From Lonepinella koalarum (GTDB lineage: Bacteria > Pseudomonadota > Gammaproteobacteria > Enterobacterales > Pasteurellaceae), in NCBI RefSeq assembly GCF_004565475.1, contig NZ_SRHX01000001.1, forward strand, positions 248,001 through 312,000: 64,000 nucleotides of DNA, given 5' to 3'. A program made the position numbers and the translations under genes. Shown here in pieces: positions 9,968 to 18,849 of the stretch; within the stretch, counting starts at the first letter, position 1, and each line of letters opens with the position of its first letter. Below the pieces are notes generated by a model. That model did not search any database and was not told the origin of the DNA. It was given only the letters and a program-made list of their open reading frames with translations.

Positions 9968-11455
9968 ATGAGTCTTATTGAATCGTTTTTTGTGGTTTTT
10001 GATTTACAAATGCTCAGTATTATTTTTCTCGGCGTATTTTCTGGTGTTATGATAGGTGCTCTACCAGGACTTACCGTTAATATGGGAATCGCATTACTGT
10101 TACCACTCACCTACTCATTTCAAGGAATTGAAGGTATTTTACTCTTACTCGCTGTATATTGTGGTGCTGTATACGGTGGGTCTATTACCGCTATCTTAAT
10201 TAGTACCCCCGGAACCCCTGCATCGGCAGCTACTGTATTGGATGGCTATCCTATGGCTAAACGTGGAGAAGCGGGAAGAGCGTTAGGTTTATCAACTATG
10301 GCTTCTGCATTTGGTGGTATATTTAGTACTTTTGCACTAATTATTATTGCTCCACAATTGGCAAAGGTTGCTACTGGGTTTTCAGCTCCTGAATATTTTG
10401 CATTGGCGATTTTTGGTATTAGCATTATTACCAGTGTTTCATCACAATCCATTATTAAAGGTCTTATGGGAGGGGCATTAGGACTCTTTATTGCAACTAT
10501 TGGATTAGATCCAATGACAAGTAATATGCGGTTTACTTTTGATTCTATTTACTTAATGGGAGGCGTGTCTTTCATTCCCATTTTAGTGGGATTGTTTGCT
10601 TTTTCTCAGGGACTAATTAGTTTTGAAGAGGATTATAGAGAAAGACATTCTAAATTTGCAACAAAAACCATCTCCGCTAAAATCCAACGTGTCTTACCGA
10701 CATGGCTAGATCTAAGACGTGTTTTCCCAACATATTTACGTTCTTCAGTAATAGGCACCTTTATTGGAACAATACCTGGAACGGGTGGAGATATTGCATC
10801 ATTTATTTCATACAATGAAGCAAAACGTTGGTCTAAACATCCCGAAGAATTTGGTAAAGGTTCACCTGAAGGCGTTTCAGCACCTGAAGCGGGGGCAAAT
10901 GCAGTAACAGGTGGAACGATGGTACCCTTAATGACCCTAGGAATCCCGGGAGATGGTGCTACTGCTATTATTATGGGAGCATTTATGGTTCAGGGGCTTG
11001 CTTTAGGACCACAATTATTTTCAGATCATCCCGTAGAAGTCAACAGTATATTTTTAGGTTTAATGGTTACAAACATTTTATTAGGAATCATTGGTTTTAT
11101 GTGTATGAAACTGTTTGTTCGTGTTATGGATGTGCCTAGAAGAATTTTGGTACCTATTATCTTTATTTTATGCTCTGTCGGCTCTTATTCCGTAAACCAC
11201 AGTTTTGTTGATGTTTTTGTTATGATGGGAGCCGGTATTTTTGCGTATATTTTAATGAAACTGGATTTTTCTATGTCCCCTATTATTATCGGTATGATAC
11301 TCGGTCCAATGGCAGAATCTAATTTACGTCGAGCTTTAACTATCTTTGAAGGCGATCCAACTATTTTTTTAACTAGACCGATTAGTTTGGTTTTTATCAT
11401 TATTTCATTAATCACGTTATTTTTCCCTATCATTAAATCACTATATAAAAAATAG
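9968..11455 (+). CDS. TctA-type large permease subunit
   Basis: 495-aa inner-membrane permease of the tripartite tricarboxylate transporter family, with about 11-12 hydrophobic spans. Family motifs: GVMIGALPGLTVNMGIALLL near the N-terminus, STPGTPASAATVLDGYPMA, and the internal repeat GTFIGTIPGTGGDIASFISY followed by SPEGVSAPEAGANAVTGG. AGGAG at 9955-9959 fits ATG 9968 (8-base spacing) better than the TTG at 9962. With its partners it imports a carboxylate using an ion gradient; the substrate is unknown. Confidence 0.92.
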   Translation: MSLIESFFVVFDLQMLSIIFLGVFSGVMIGALPGLTVNMGIALLLPLTYSFQGIEGILLLLAVYCGAVYGGSITAILISTPGTPASAATVLDGYPMAKRGEAGRALGLSTMASAFGGIFSTFALIIIAPQLAKVATGFSAPEYFALAIFGISIITSVSSQSIIKGLMGGALGLFIATIGLDPMTSNMRFTFDSIYLMGGVSFIPILVGLFAFSQGLISFEEDYRERHSKFATKTISAKIQRVLPTWLDLRRVFPTYLRSSVIGTFIGTIPGTGGDIASFISYNEAKRWSKHPEEFGKGSPEGVSAPEAGANAVTGGTMVPLMTLGIPGDGATAIIMGAFMVQGLALGPQLFSDHPVEVNSIFLGLMVTNILLGIIGFMCMKLFVRVMDVPRRILVPIIFILCSVGSYSVNHSFVDVFVMMGAGIFAYILMKLDFSMSPIIIGMILGPMAESNLRRALTIFEGDPTIFLTRPISLVFIIISLITLFFPIIKSLYKK

Positions 11456-11539
11456 TGGATAGATTCTTCCGTGATTACCCTACAAGTAAGAGAAATGATT
11501 AAAAAATTTAACAAAAGATTAATTAAATTGGAGAAAATT

Positions 11540-12463
11540 ATGAAAACACAAGGCATTATTCCCGTCATGCTAACCCCTTTTACCGCAGATAACCAAGTAG
11601 ATTATGAGGGGTTAAGAAAATTAACTGATTGGTATATTGATAACGGTTCAGATACCCTATTTGCAGCCTGCCAGTCTAGTGAAATCCTTTATCTTTCATC
11701 GGAAGAGAAAATTAAAATTACTCAAACCGTAATAGATCAAACAAAAGGGCGAATTCCTGTGGTTACATCGGGGCATACAGGGGGGACTTTTGAAGAACAG
11801 TTAAAAGAATTACAATCAATGTATGAAACAGGGGCAGATGCAGTTATATTAATTACCAATCGTTTAGATCCTAATAATGAAGGAACGGAAGTTTTAAAAG
11901 CGAACTTTGACAGATTATTACATGCTTTACCTAAAGATATTACTTTGGGGTTATATGAATGTCCTGTACCTTATCGCCGAGTATTAACAGATGAAGAAAT
12001 TCGTTATTTGGCGAGTTTTGATAATATGGTGGTATTAAAAGATGTGTCTTGTGATTTAGCCGCTATAAAACGCCGACTTGAATTGACAAAAAATAGCAAT
12101 TTGAAAATTGTCAATGCCAATGCGGCGATTGCTTTTGAAGCTATGAAAGCAGGCTCACAAGGATTTTCAGGCGTGTGTAATAATATTCACCCTGACTTAT
12201 ATGCTTATCTATATAAACATAAAGATAGCTCCGATCCTATTATTCAAGAATTAGCTCATTTTCTCGCTATTTGTGGTGCTTGCGAAAGTTTTGGTTATCC
12301 GAATTTGGCTAAACTTATGCACGTTAAAATTGGCACATTTAAACATTATGGCTCAAGAGTAATTCCTGTTGATATTAAAGAGAAATATTGGGCAGTAGAA
12401 GAGTTTCTTGATCATATTATGCAACAATCAGATAAATGGAGAGAAAAATTATCTCTACGCTAA
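11540..12463 (+). CDS. DapA/NanA-family lyase (class I aldolase)
   Basis: 307-aa TIM-barrel enzyme of the dihydrodipicolinate synthase/N-acetylneuraminate lyase family. The Schiff-base lysine sits in NMVVLKDVSCD and the catalytic tyrosine in LGLYECPVPYRR; the substrate carboxylate loop reads ACQSSEILYLS in place of the common GTTGE, so it is not a standard DapA. Such enzymes cleave 2-keto-3-deoxy acids to pyruvate and an aldehyde. GGAG at 11530-11533 selects ATG 11540 over the frame's earlier start at 11471. It sits between the transporter and the kinase. Substrate unassigned. Confidence 0.78.
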   Translation: MKTQGIIPVMLTPFTADNQVDYEGLRKLTDWYIDNGSDTLFAACQSSEILYLSSEEKIKITQTVIDQTKGRIPVVTSGHTGGTFEEQLKELQSMYETGADAVILITNRLDPNNEGTEVLKANFDRLLHALPKDITLGLYECPVPYRRVLTDEEIRYLASFDNMVVLKDVSCDLAAIKRRLELTKNSNLKIVNANAAIAFEAMKAGSQGFSGVCNNIHPDLYAYLYKHKDSSDPIIQELAHFLAICGACESFGYPNLAKLMHVKIGTFKHYGSRVIPVDIKEKYWAVEEFLDHIMQQSDKWREKLSLR

Positions 12464-12504
12464 TTAAGTCTATTTATGTGATTGGGTAATATAAGGAAAC
12501 CACG

Positions 12505-14100
12505 ATGCTCAACGAAAAACAACTCATCGAAAATGGCAATGCTGTGATTGGTATTGAACTGGGTTCTACTCGGATTAAAGCAGTGTTAATTGATAATAAA
12601 GGCACGATTTTAGCCACGGGTGGCGAAAATTGGGAAAATCATTTGATTGATGGCATTTGGACTTATCATCAAGATGAAATTTGGCAAAAATTGCAACTTG
12701 CCTACGCTGATCTTGCCAAAACCGTAAAAGAAAAATACAAAGTGATACTGACTCAGGTCAAAGCCATTGGCGTGAGTGCGATGATGCACGGTTATTTGGT
12801 GTTTGATAAAGATGGCAATCAGTTGGTGCCATTTCGCACTTGGCGGAATAATATTACGCTCCAATCTTCACAAGAATTGACCGCACTTTTTCAATATCCC
12901 ATTCCGCAACGTTGGAGCATTGCGCATTTACATCAAGCCTTGCTGAACAAGGAATCTCATCTCAATCAAATTGATTATCTCACCACGCTGTCGGGCTATG
13001 TGCATTGGCAGCTGACAGGCGAGCGAGTGTTGGGCATTGGCGATGCGTCAGGAATGTTTCCCATTGATACGGATCGGTTGGATTACAATCAAGCAATGCT
13101 TAATCAATTTGATGAACATATTAAACCTTATCAACTGCGGTGGAAAATCAACGAGATTTTACCAAAAGTGCTGGTGGCAGGGCAATCAGCTGGAAAACTG
13201 ACCGAGCAAGGGGTGTTATTGCTGGATCCCACAGGCAATTTACAAGCAGGCATCCCCCTTTGTCCGCCCGAAGGAGACGCTGGCACAGGAATGATTGCCA
13301 CCAATTGCATTAAGGAAAAAACGGGCAATATCTCCGCTGGCACATCCGCTTTTGCGATGATCGTGTTGGAAAAATCCTTGTCTAAACGGTATCCCGAATT
13401 AGACATCGTCACCACACCCGCAGGGAAATTAGTGGCAATGGCACACGCCAATAATTGCACCACGGAAATCAATGCGTGGGTGAATTTATTCGGCGAATGT
13501 CTGCACCTGTTCGGCAACAAAATTCAAAAAGAAGAATTGTTTGAAACCTTATTCCTACACGCCTTAGAAGGGGATTTGGATTGCGGTAATTTACTGGCTT
13601 ACGGCTTTCACTCAGGCGAACACAATGTGGGCTTATCTGAAGGCTGTCCGCTGTTTTTGCACCCCGTGAATGGCAAATTTAATCTAGCCAATTTTATCCG
13701 AGTGCAACTCTACACTGCTTTTGGTGCAATGAAGTTGGGTATGGATATTCTTATTGAACAAGAAAAAGTCAATATCACCCGAATTTTAGGTCATGGTGGT
13801 ATTTTCAAAACCGAAAATGTGGCACAAAAAATCTTAGCCTCCGCATTAAATACCCCATTAGCTACGATGAATACCGCATCGAATGGTGGGGCTTGGGGCA
13901 TTGCGTTATTGGCAAATTATCTAAATAAAGATTATGCAAATTATACGTTGGAAAATTATTTAGATCAGGTTATTTTTAAAGATATCCCTATGAGTTTGAT
14001 TCAACCTGAAGAAGAAATTAATGAAGGTTATCGGCGGTTTATGGCGAGATATACGCAAGGAATTGAGATCGTTAAACATATAACAACATTAGGAATATAG
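12505..14100 (+). CDS. FGGY-family carbohydrate kinase, probable fuculose/pentulose kinase
   Basis: 531-aa two-domain sugar kinase, longer than E. coli FucK (about 480). The N-terminal phosphate loop is VIGIELGSTRIKAVLIDN; other marks are GVSAMMHGYLVFD, FRTWRNN, PPEGDAGTGMIATN, GNISAGTSAF, ILGHGGIFKT and TASNGGAWGIALLANYL. The FRTWRN type often accompanies L-fucose isomerase-like enzymes, so phosphorylation of L-fuculose is the likeliest role. AAGGAAA precedes ATG 12505. Composition returns to the GC level of fucI (30 of 60 at 13261). Last gene of the operon; no aldolase for fuculose-1-phosphate follows it. Confidence 0.75.
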   Translation: MLNEKQLIENGNAVIGIELGSTRIKAVLIDNKGTILATGGENWENHLIDGIWTYHQDEIWQKLQLAYADLAKTVKEKYKVILTQVKAIGVSAMMHGYLVFDKDGNQLVPFRTWRNNITLQSSQELTALFQYPIPQRWSIAHLHQALLNKESHLNQIDYLTTLSGYVHWQLTGERVLGIGDASGMFPIDTDRLDYNQAMLNQFDEHIKPYQLRWKINEILPKVLVAGQSAGKLTEQGVLLLDPTGNLQAGIPLCPPEGDAGTGMIATNCIKEKTGNISAGTSAFAMIVLEKSLSKRYPELDIVTTPAGKLVAMAHANNCTTEINAWVNLFGECLHLFGNKIQKEELFETLFLHALEGDLDCGNLLAYGFHSGEHNVGLSEGCPLFLHPVNGKFNLANFIRVQLYTAFGAMKLGMDILIEQEKVNITRILGHGGIFKTENVAQKILASALNTPLATMNTASNGGAWGIALLANYLNKDYANYTLENYLDQVIFKDIPMSLIQPEEEINEGYRRFMARYTQGIEIVKHITTLGI

Positions 14101-14153
14101 AATACTAATAATATTAAGCCCCAAATTGTGAAAACAAAAAAAAGCGGTATATT

Positions 14154-14479
14154 ATGTGGTGGCAATCAATCGATTTAGAGAAAAAGGATATAATACAATC
14201 AATTACCTGTGATGGTAAGCGTGGATTATTGAAAGATATTTTTAACACACCGATTCAATTATGCCAGTTTCATCAAGTGGCTATTGTGATCCGAAAATTA
14301 ACCATGAATCTAAAATCAGAAGCGAAAAAGAAAAATATCCTGAACTAAAGATTGAAAAAACAACAAATCGTATAGAAAATTTATTTAGTAAACTTAAAGA
14401 AAAACTTATTGTTCACCATGGATTATCTAAGAAGAATAATATCTTGTTTATAAAGAATTTTTTAAATAAATATAGTTAA
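14154..14479 (+). pseudogene. Transposase remnant (IS256-variant-like), deleted and frameshifted
   Basis: Two frames together recall a transposase of the IS256/IS1249-like group. Frame one has SITCDGKRGLLKDIF and PIQLCQFHQVAIVIRKLT; frame two, entered near 14335, has YPELKIEKTTNRIENLFSKL and LIVHHGLSKKNN. The usual N-terminal half and much of the middle are missing. The piece follows the kinase directly and sits at the border between the fuc locus and the next genes, suggesting an old insertion. Family assignment is from memory and moderate. Confidence 0.6.
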
Positions 14480-14510
14480 TTATAATTATTAAAATAACCA
14501 AAACCAACTA

Positions 14511-14546
14511 TTTTGTCTACTATGCCGATTTTGTCTATTATGCCAT
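14511..14546. repeat. Two tandem 18-base units
   Basis: TTTTGTCTACTATGCCGA is followed at once by TTTTGTCTATTATGCCAT (15 of 18 positions identical). It lies just beyond the transposase remnant and may be part of the old element's end. Confidence 0.5.
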
Positions 14547-14551
14547 AAAAA

Positions 14552-14572
14552 AGGTGACCACCACGATCACCT
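14552..14572 (-). terminator. Terminator after the DUF218 protein gene
   Basis: On the minus strand the stem AGGTGA / TCACCT with loop TCGTGGTGG is followed by TTTTTT, 14 bases after the stop codon at 14587. Nearly the same sequence recurs at 17149-17173. Confidence 0.7.
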
Positions 14573-14586
14573 ATCTCATATAATCT

Positions 14587-15675
14587 TTAATCCTGTAATG
14601 CACCGCTATTAAAAGTCGGCAAGCCGAGTGTTTTTAAGCTATCACGATAGATTCCCAATAAGTCTTTTTCCGTAATTTTCTGTAATTCTTCTAAAGGCTT
14701 ATCTAAAGCGGAAACGCTTTGCAATTTAATATCTGTAGGTCCACTTTCCCATAACGCAATTTCAAATAAGGTTTGTCCACGTCTAACATGGCTTCCAGAA
14801 CTAATCAAAACGGCGTTTTTTATATGGTGTTTAGCAAGGGCATAGCGAGAAAAAAGGGCATTATCAACGGAAGACGTTGCATAATTATCTGCATAGATTT
14901 GTTTTTCAGGTATGCCTTTACTAATTAACCACTGTTTCATCAAATCACCTTCGGTATGATTATTTTGTGGTACACCACCAGTCACAATAATTAAACTCTG
15001 TGGATTTTGCTTCGCTAATTCAAGGGTTTTTTCTAGTCGCTGAATAAGAATATCGTGCATTGAACCATCAGGATTGAGTGCATAGCCCAAGGTAATTATG
15101 GCTGAATCGTCTCCTAAAGAGTTATCTAATTTATCTACAATAGGCTGATTTGCATTATGATCAATTAATGCAAAAACTTTCGCTAACAAACTGGCTTTTT
15201 CGGGGGATAATTGTTTAAGGCGTGCAAAATATTTTTCACTTTCCGTTTTATTTTGTTTAAAACGATACCAACTAGCAAGATAAATATGCGCTTTCACATC
15301 ATCAGGCGCAATGGTTAATACTTTCTTATACAAAGGGATTGCTTTATCTACATTGCCATTATAAATATTCGCATTTGCCGCACCGAATAGAAAATCAACT
15401 CGGTAAGGTTCTAATTCGTACGCTTGCAATAATAGCTCAGCTATTCTTTCCATATTACTTGGCAATTTAGCCGTAAACCCAGCGTGAGAAACTCTCGCAG
15501 GCGACTTTTGAATATTGACAGCCTGTTCAATTAATTGATCGACAACCTGCCGTTGTGTTATCAACTGTTGGTAATTAGCTTGTGGCTGTAAGGTTTCAAT
15601 ATCCGTAGTATTAGCCACAGCAGTAAGTGAGCATGTTGACAATAATGCCACTAACAGTAGTTTGGATTTTAACAT
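14587..15675 (-). CDS. Exported TPR + DUF218 (YdcF/SanA-like) protein
   Basis: 362 aa. Signal peptide MLKSKLLLVALLSTCSLTAVA, then a helical region with TPR-like repeats (about 70-180: ELEPYRVDFLFGAANANIYN, KAIPLYKKVLTIAPDDVKAH). The C-terminal DUF218 domain begins at AIITLGYALNPDGSM and contains LIIVTGGVPQNNHTEGD and VLISSGSHVRRGQTLFE. DUF218 proteins act at the cell envelope, with roles linked to peptidoglycan precursors and barrier function; the exact job is unknown. It stands alone between a transposase remnant and hicB. Confidence 0.8.
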   Translation of the reverse strand: MLKSKLLLVALLSTCSLTAVANTTDIETLQPQANYQQLITQRQVVDQLIEQAVNIQKSPARVSHAGFTAKLPSNMERIAELLLQAYELEPYRVDFLFGAANANIYNGNVDKAIPLYKKVLTIAPDDVKAHIYLASWYRFKQNKTESEKYFARLKQLSPEKASLLAKVFALIDHNANQPIVDKLDNSLGDDSAIITLGYALNPDGSMHDILIQRLEKTLELAKQNPQSLIIVTGGVPQNNHTEGDLMKQWLISKGIPEKQIYADNYATSSVDNALFSRYALAKHHIKNAVLISSGSHVRRGQTLFEIALWESGPTDIKLQSVSALDKPLEELQKITEKDLLGIYRDSLKTLGLPTFNSGALQD

Positions 15676-15747
15676 ACTATACTCCTTGTTTAATGGAAAT
15701 GTTTATTAACATATTGATTACAGCTAGATTCTGCCTAACTTTAATTA

Positions 15748-15772
15748 AAAGGTTATCACAATGATAACCTTT
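15748..15772 (-). terminator. Terminator after hicB
   Basis: Perfect 11-base stem AAAGGTTATCA / TGATAACCTTT with loop of 3, located 44 bases past the hicB stop. The flanking TTATTTCAATCCTATTTAAG resembles TTATTCCAAGCCTATTTCAC beside the 17149 hairpin. Confidence 0.6.
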
Positions 15773-15815
15773 ATTTCAATCCTATTTAAGACTATCGTCA
15801 AATGCTAGGCGATGT

Positions 15816-16163
15816 TTACAACCGAGCAGAATGTCGCACTTCATTTTCAATGGCTTGGCTAATTACGGCATTAAGTGCAACGCCTTGTTTAGCAGCAATA
15901 AAGGCTACTTTTTGGTGTAAATCAGGGGAAATTCTGACGTTAAATTTACCATTAAATGATTTTAATGGTTGAATATTTTGCGTTTGGCAAAGCTCAAGAT
16001 AATCATCCACTGCGAGTTGAAATTCTTGACGTAATTCTTCTAAATCTCGCCCTTCATAAGTGACTAACCCATTGATATATAATAATTTACCATAAAGCAC
16101 ATTATCATCTAAAGAAAATTCAATACTACCGATAAAACCTTTATATTCAAGTACTTTTTCCAT
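15816..16163 (-). CDS. hicB: HicB-family antitoxin
   Basis: 115 aa. The N-terminal HicB-like fold (YKGFIGSIEFSLDDNVLYGK, ELRQEFQLAVDDYLELC) is followed by a ribbon-helix-helix segment (GKFNVRISPDLHQKVAFIAA, VALNAVISQAIENEV). Such proteins neutralise the HicA mRNA interferase and repress their own operon. A damaged hicA lies 8 bases upstream on the same strand, so this is probably an orphaned antitoxin kept without its toxin. Confidence 0.82.
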   Translation of the reverse strand: MEKVLEYKGFIGSIEFSLDDNVLYGKLLYINGLVTYEGRDLEELRQEFQLAVDDYLELCQTQNIQPLKSFNGKFNVRISPDLHQKVAFIAAKQGVALNAVISQAIENEVRHSARL

Positions 16164-16171
16164 ATTTCCGC

Positions 16172-16354
16172 CTAATTTAGTTTTAATTCGTCTAAGGCAA
16201 TTTTAACTTGCTCAACAACATATAATTTCAATTCATTACCAGGGTGTGGTTTATGCAAACTAATGGGATATTGTAATTCAGGAAAGTCTACAAAAGGTTT
16301 GATTAACCAAAAGAAATGCCGTATTCTAAACGAGTTAGAATACGGCCAATTCGG
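16172..16354 (-). pseudogene. hicA: hicA toxin remnant lacking its start
   Basis: The minus-strand frame upstream of hicB has no start codon and opens only after a stop at 16355-16357. It reads PELQYPISLHKPHPGNELK and VVEQVKIALDEL, close to the C-terminal half of HicA/YcfA toxins (the LHKPHP..ELK part), and stops 8 bases before the hicB ATG, the normal hicA-hicB arrangement. Upstream residues do not resemble HicA, and a 12-base hairpin lies across the break. Confidence 0.6.
16318..16346. repeat. Perfect 12-base inverted repeat at the hicA break
   Basis: GCCGTATTCTAA / TTAGAATACGGC around the loop ACGAG. There is no T-run on either side, so it is not an obvious terminator. It may be the scar of an inserted or excised element. 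Confidence 0.55.
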
Positions 16355-16444
16355 TTAGGACAGGGGGCCCAGCTTGAATATAAATTCTGCCTTCTTCACA
16401 CCTATCCAACGATTGGATTATATCAATAGAGAGATTGACTTTCA

Positions 16445-17146
16445 ATGATAACCAATAGAAAACTTGAAAAATATTTATCATCGGCAAGAATAAATGCCTA
16501 TCGTCAATTTCTTCTTAACTTGGGAATAAAAGAAGATGAGATAGATTGCAAAATTCGTGAGTTATATATATGGAACATTCAGACAAGCAGTGCATTTCTA
16601 GAATTTTTTAGTTTTTACGAAGTCGCACTAAGAAATGCTATTTTGTTTTGCGTTGAACACATTCATCGTTATTCCCTTTTAGACAGTCGCTTTATCCAAT
16701 CCTTGCCACTAAAACATAGAACAAATTTATTAAATATAATTAATGATATATCAGGCGAAAACTATGAATATCAACATAACAGACCACTCAAAATTGATAC
16801 ATCAAAAGTCAATATAAATACTGTTATTGCAAAATTGAATTTTCATTTTTGGGAGTTTTTACTAAGCAGTTCGTATTCATCAAGATATTTAACCCATCAT
16901 TACAGAAAAAGTTTTAAAAATGCAAAATCCGCACTCAAAATAAAACAAATCCATCGTATTACCGCTGAAATTCGTGAACTCCGCAACCGAGTTTGCCATA
17001 ATGAACCTATATTCAAAAAGCCTTATTTAAAAAGATTATATTTCAAAGCTCTTATTGTATTAAAACTTATTGATGAAGAACTCTCCGTTTTTGTTGCATT
17101 AAATACTGGACGGTTGAATGAAGAATTGAATAGAAAATGGTATTGA
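16445..17146 (+). CDS. Abi-family (AbiD/F-like) HEPN protein
   Basis: 233 aa, all helical in appearance. Abi_2/AbiF-like marks: LYIWNIQTSSAFLEFFSFYE, VALRNAILFCVEHI, NFHFWEFLLSSSYSSRYL, and the HEPN catalytic pattern ELRNRVCHNEPIF (R-x4-H). Family members are abortive-infection proteins that act against phages, probably by cutting RNA. It lies on the opposite strand from its neighbours, between the broken HicAB pair and a metabolic operon. No partner gene is visible. Antiviral function here is inferred from the family. Confidence 0.72.
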   Translation: MITNRKLEKYLSSARINAYRQFLLNLGIKEDEIDCKIRELYIWNIQTSSAFLEFFSFYEVALRNAILFCVEHIHRYSLLDSRFIQSLPLKHRTNLLNIINDISGENYEYQHNRPLKIDTSKVNINTVIAKLNFHFWEFLLSSSYSSRYLTHHYRKSFKNAKSALKIKQIHRITAEIRELRNRVCHNEPIFKKPYLKRLYFKALIVLKLIDEELSVFVALNTGRLNEELNRKWY

Positions 17147-17148
17147 TA

Positions 17149-17173
17149 AAAGGTGACCACTACGATCACCTTT
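17149..17173. terminator. Hairpin between Abi-like gene and YhcH-like gene
   Basis: AAAGGTGA / TCACCTTT, 9-base loop, between convergent stops at 17146 and 17183. It is almost the same sequence as the terminator at 14552-14572. Confidence 0.6.
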
Positions 17174-17182
17174 ATTCCAAGC

Positions 17183-18831
<1,649 letters not shown>

Positions 18832-18849
18832 TGTTATTCTTCCTTTTTA

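Noticed and set aside
11185-11568. Minus-strand open frame of 127 codons
   Set aside because: Antisense to the permease gene and the following start region; reads hydrophobic only because the other strand encodes membrane spans.
13131-13520. Minus-strand open frame of 129 codons
   Set aside because: Antisense to the FGGY kinase, whose motifs cover the same bases.
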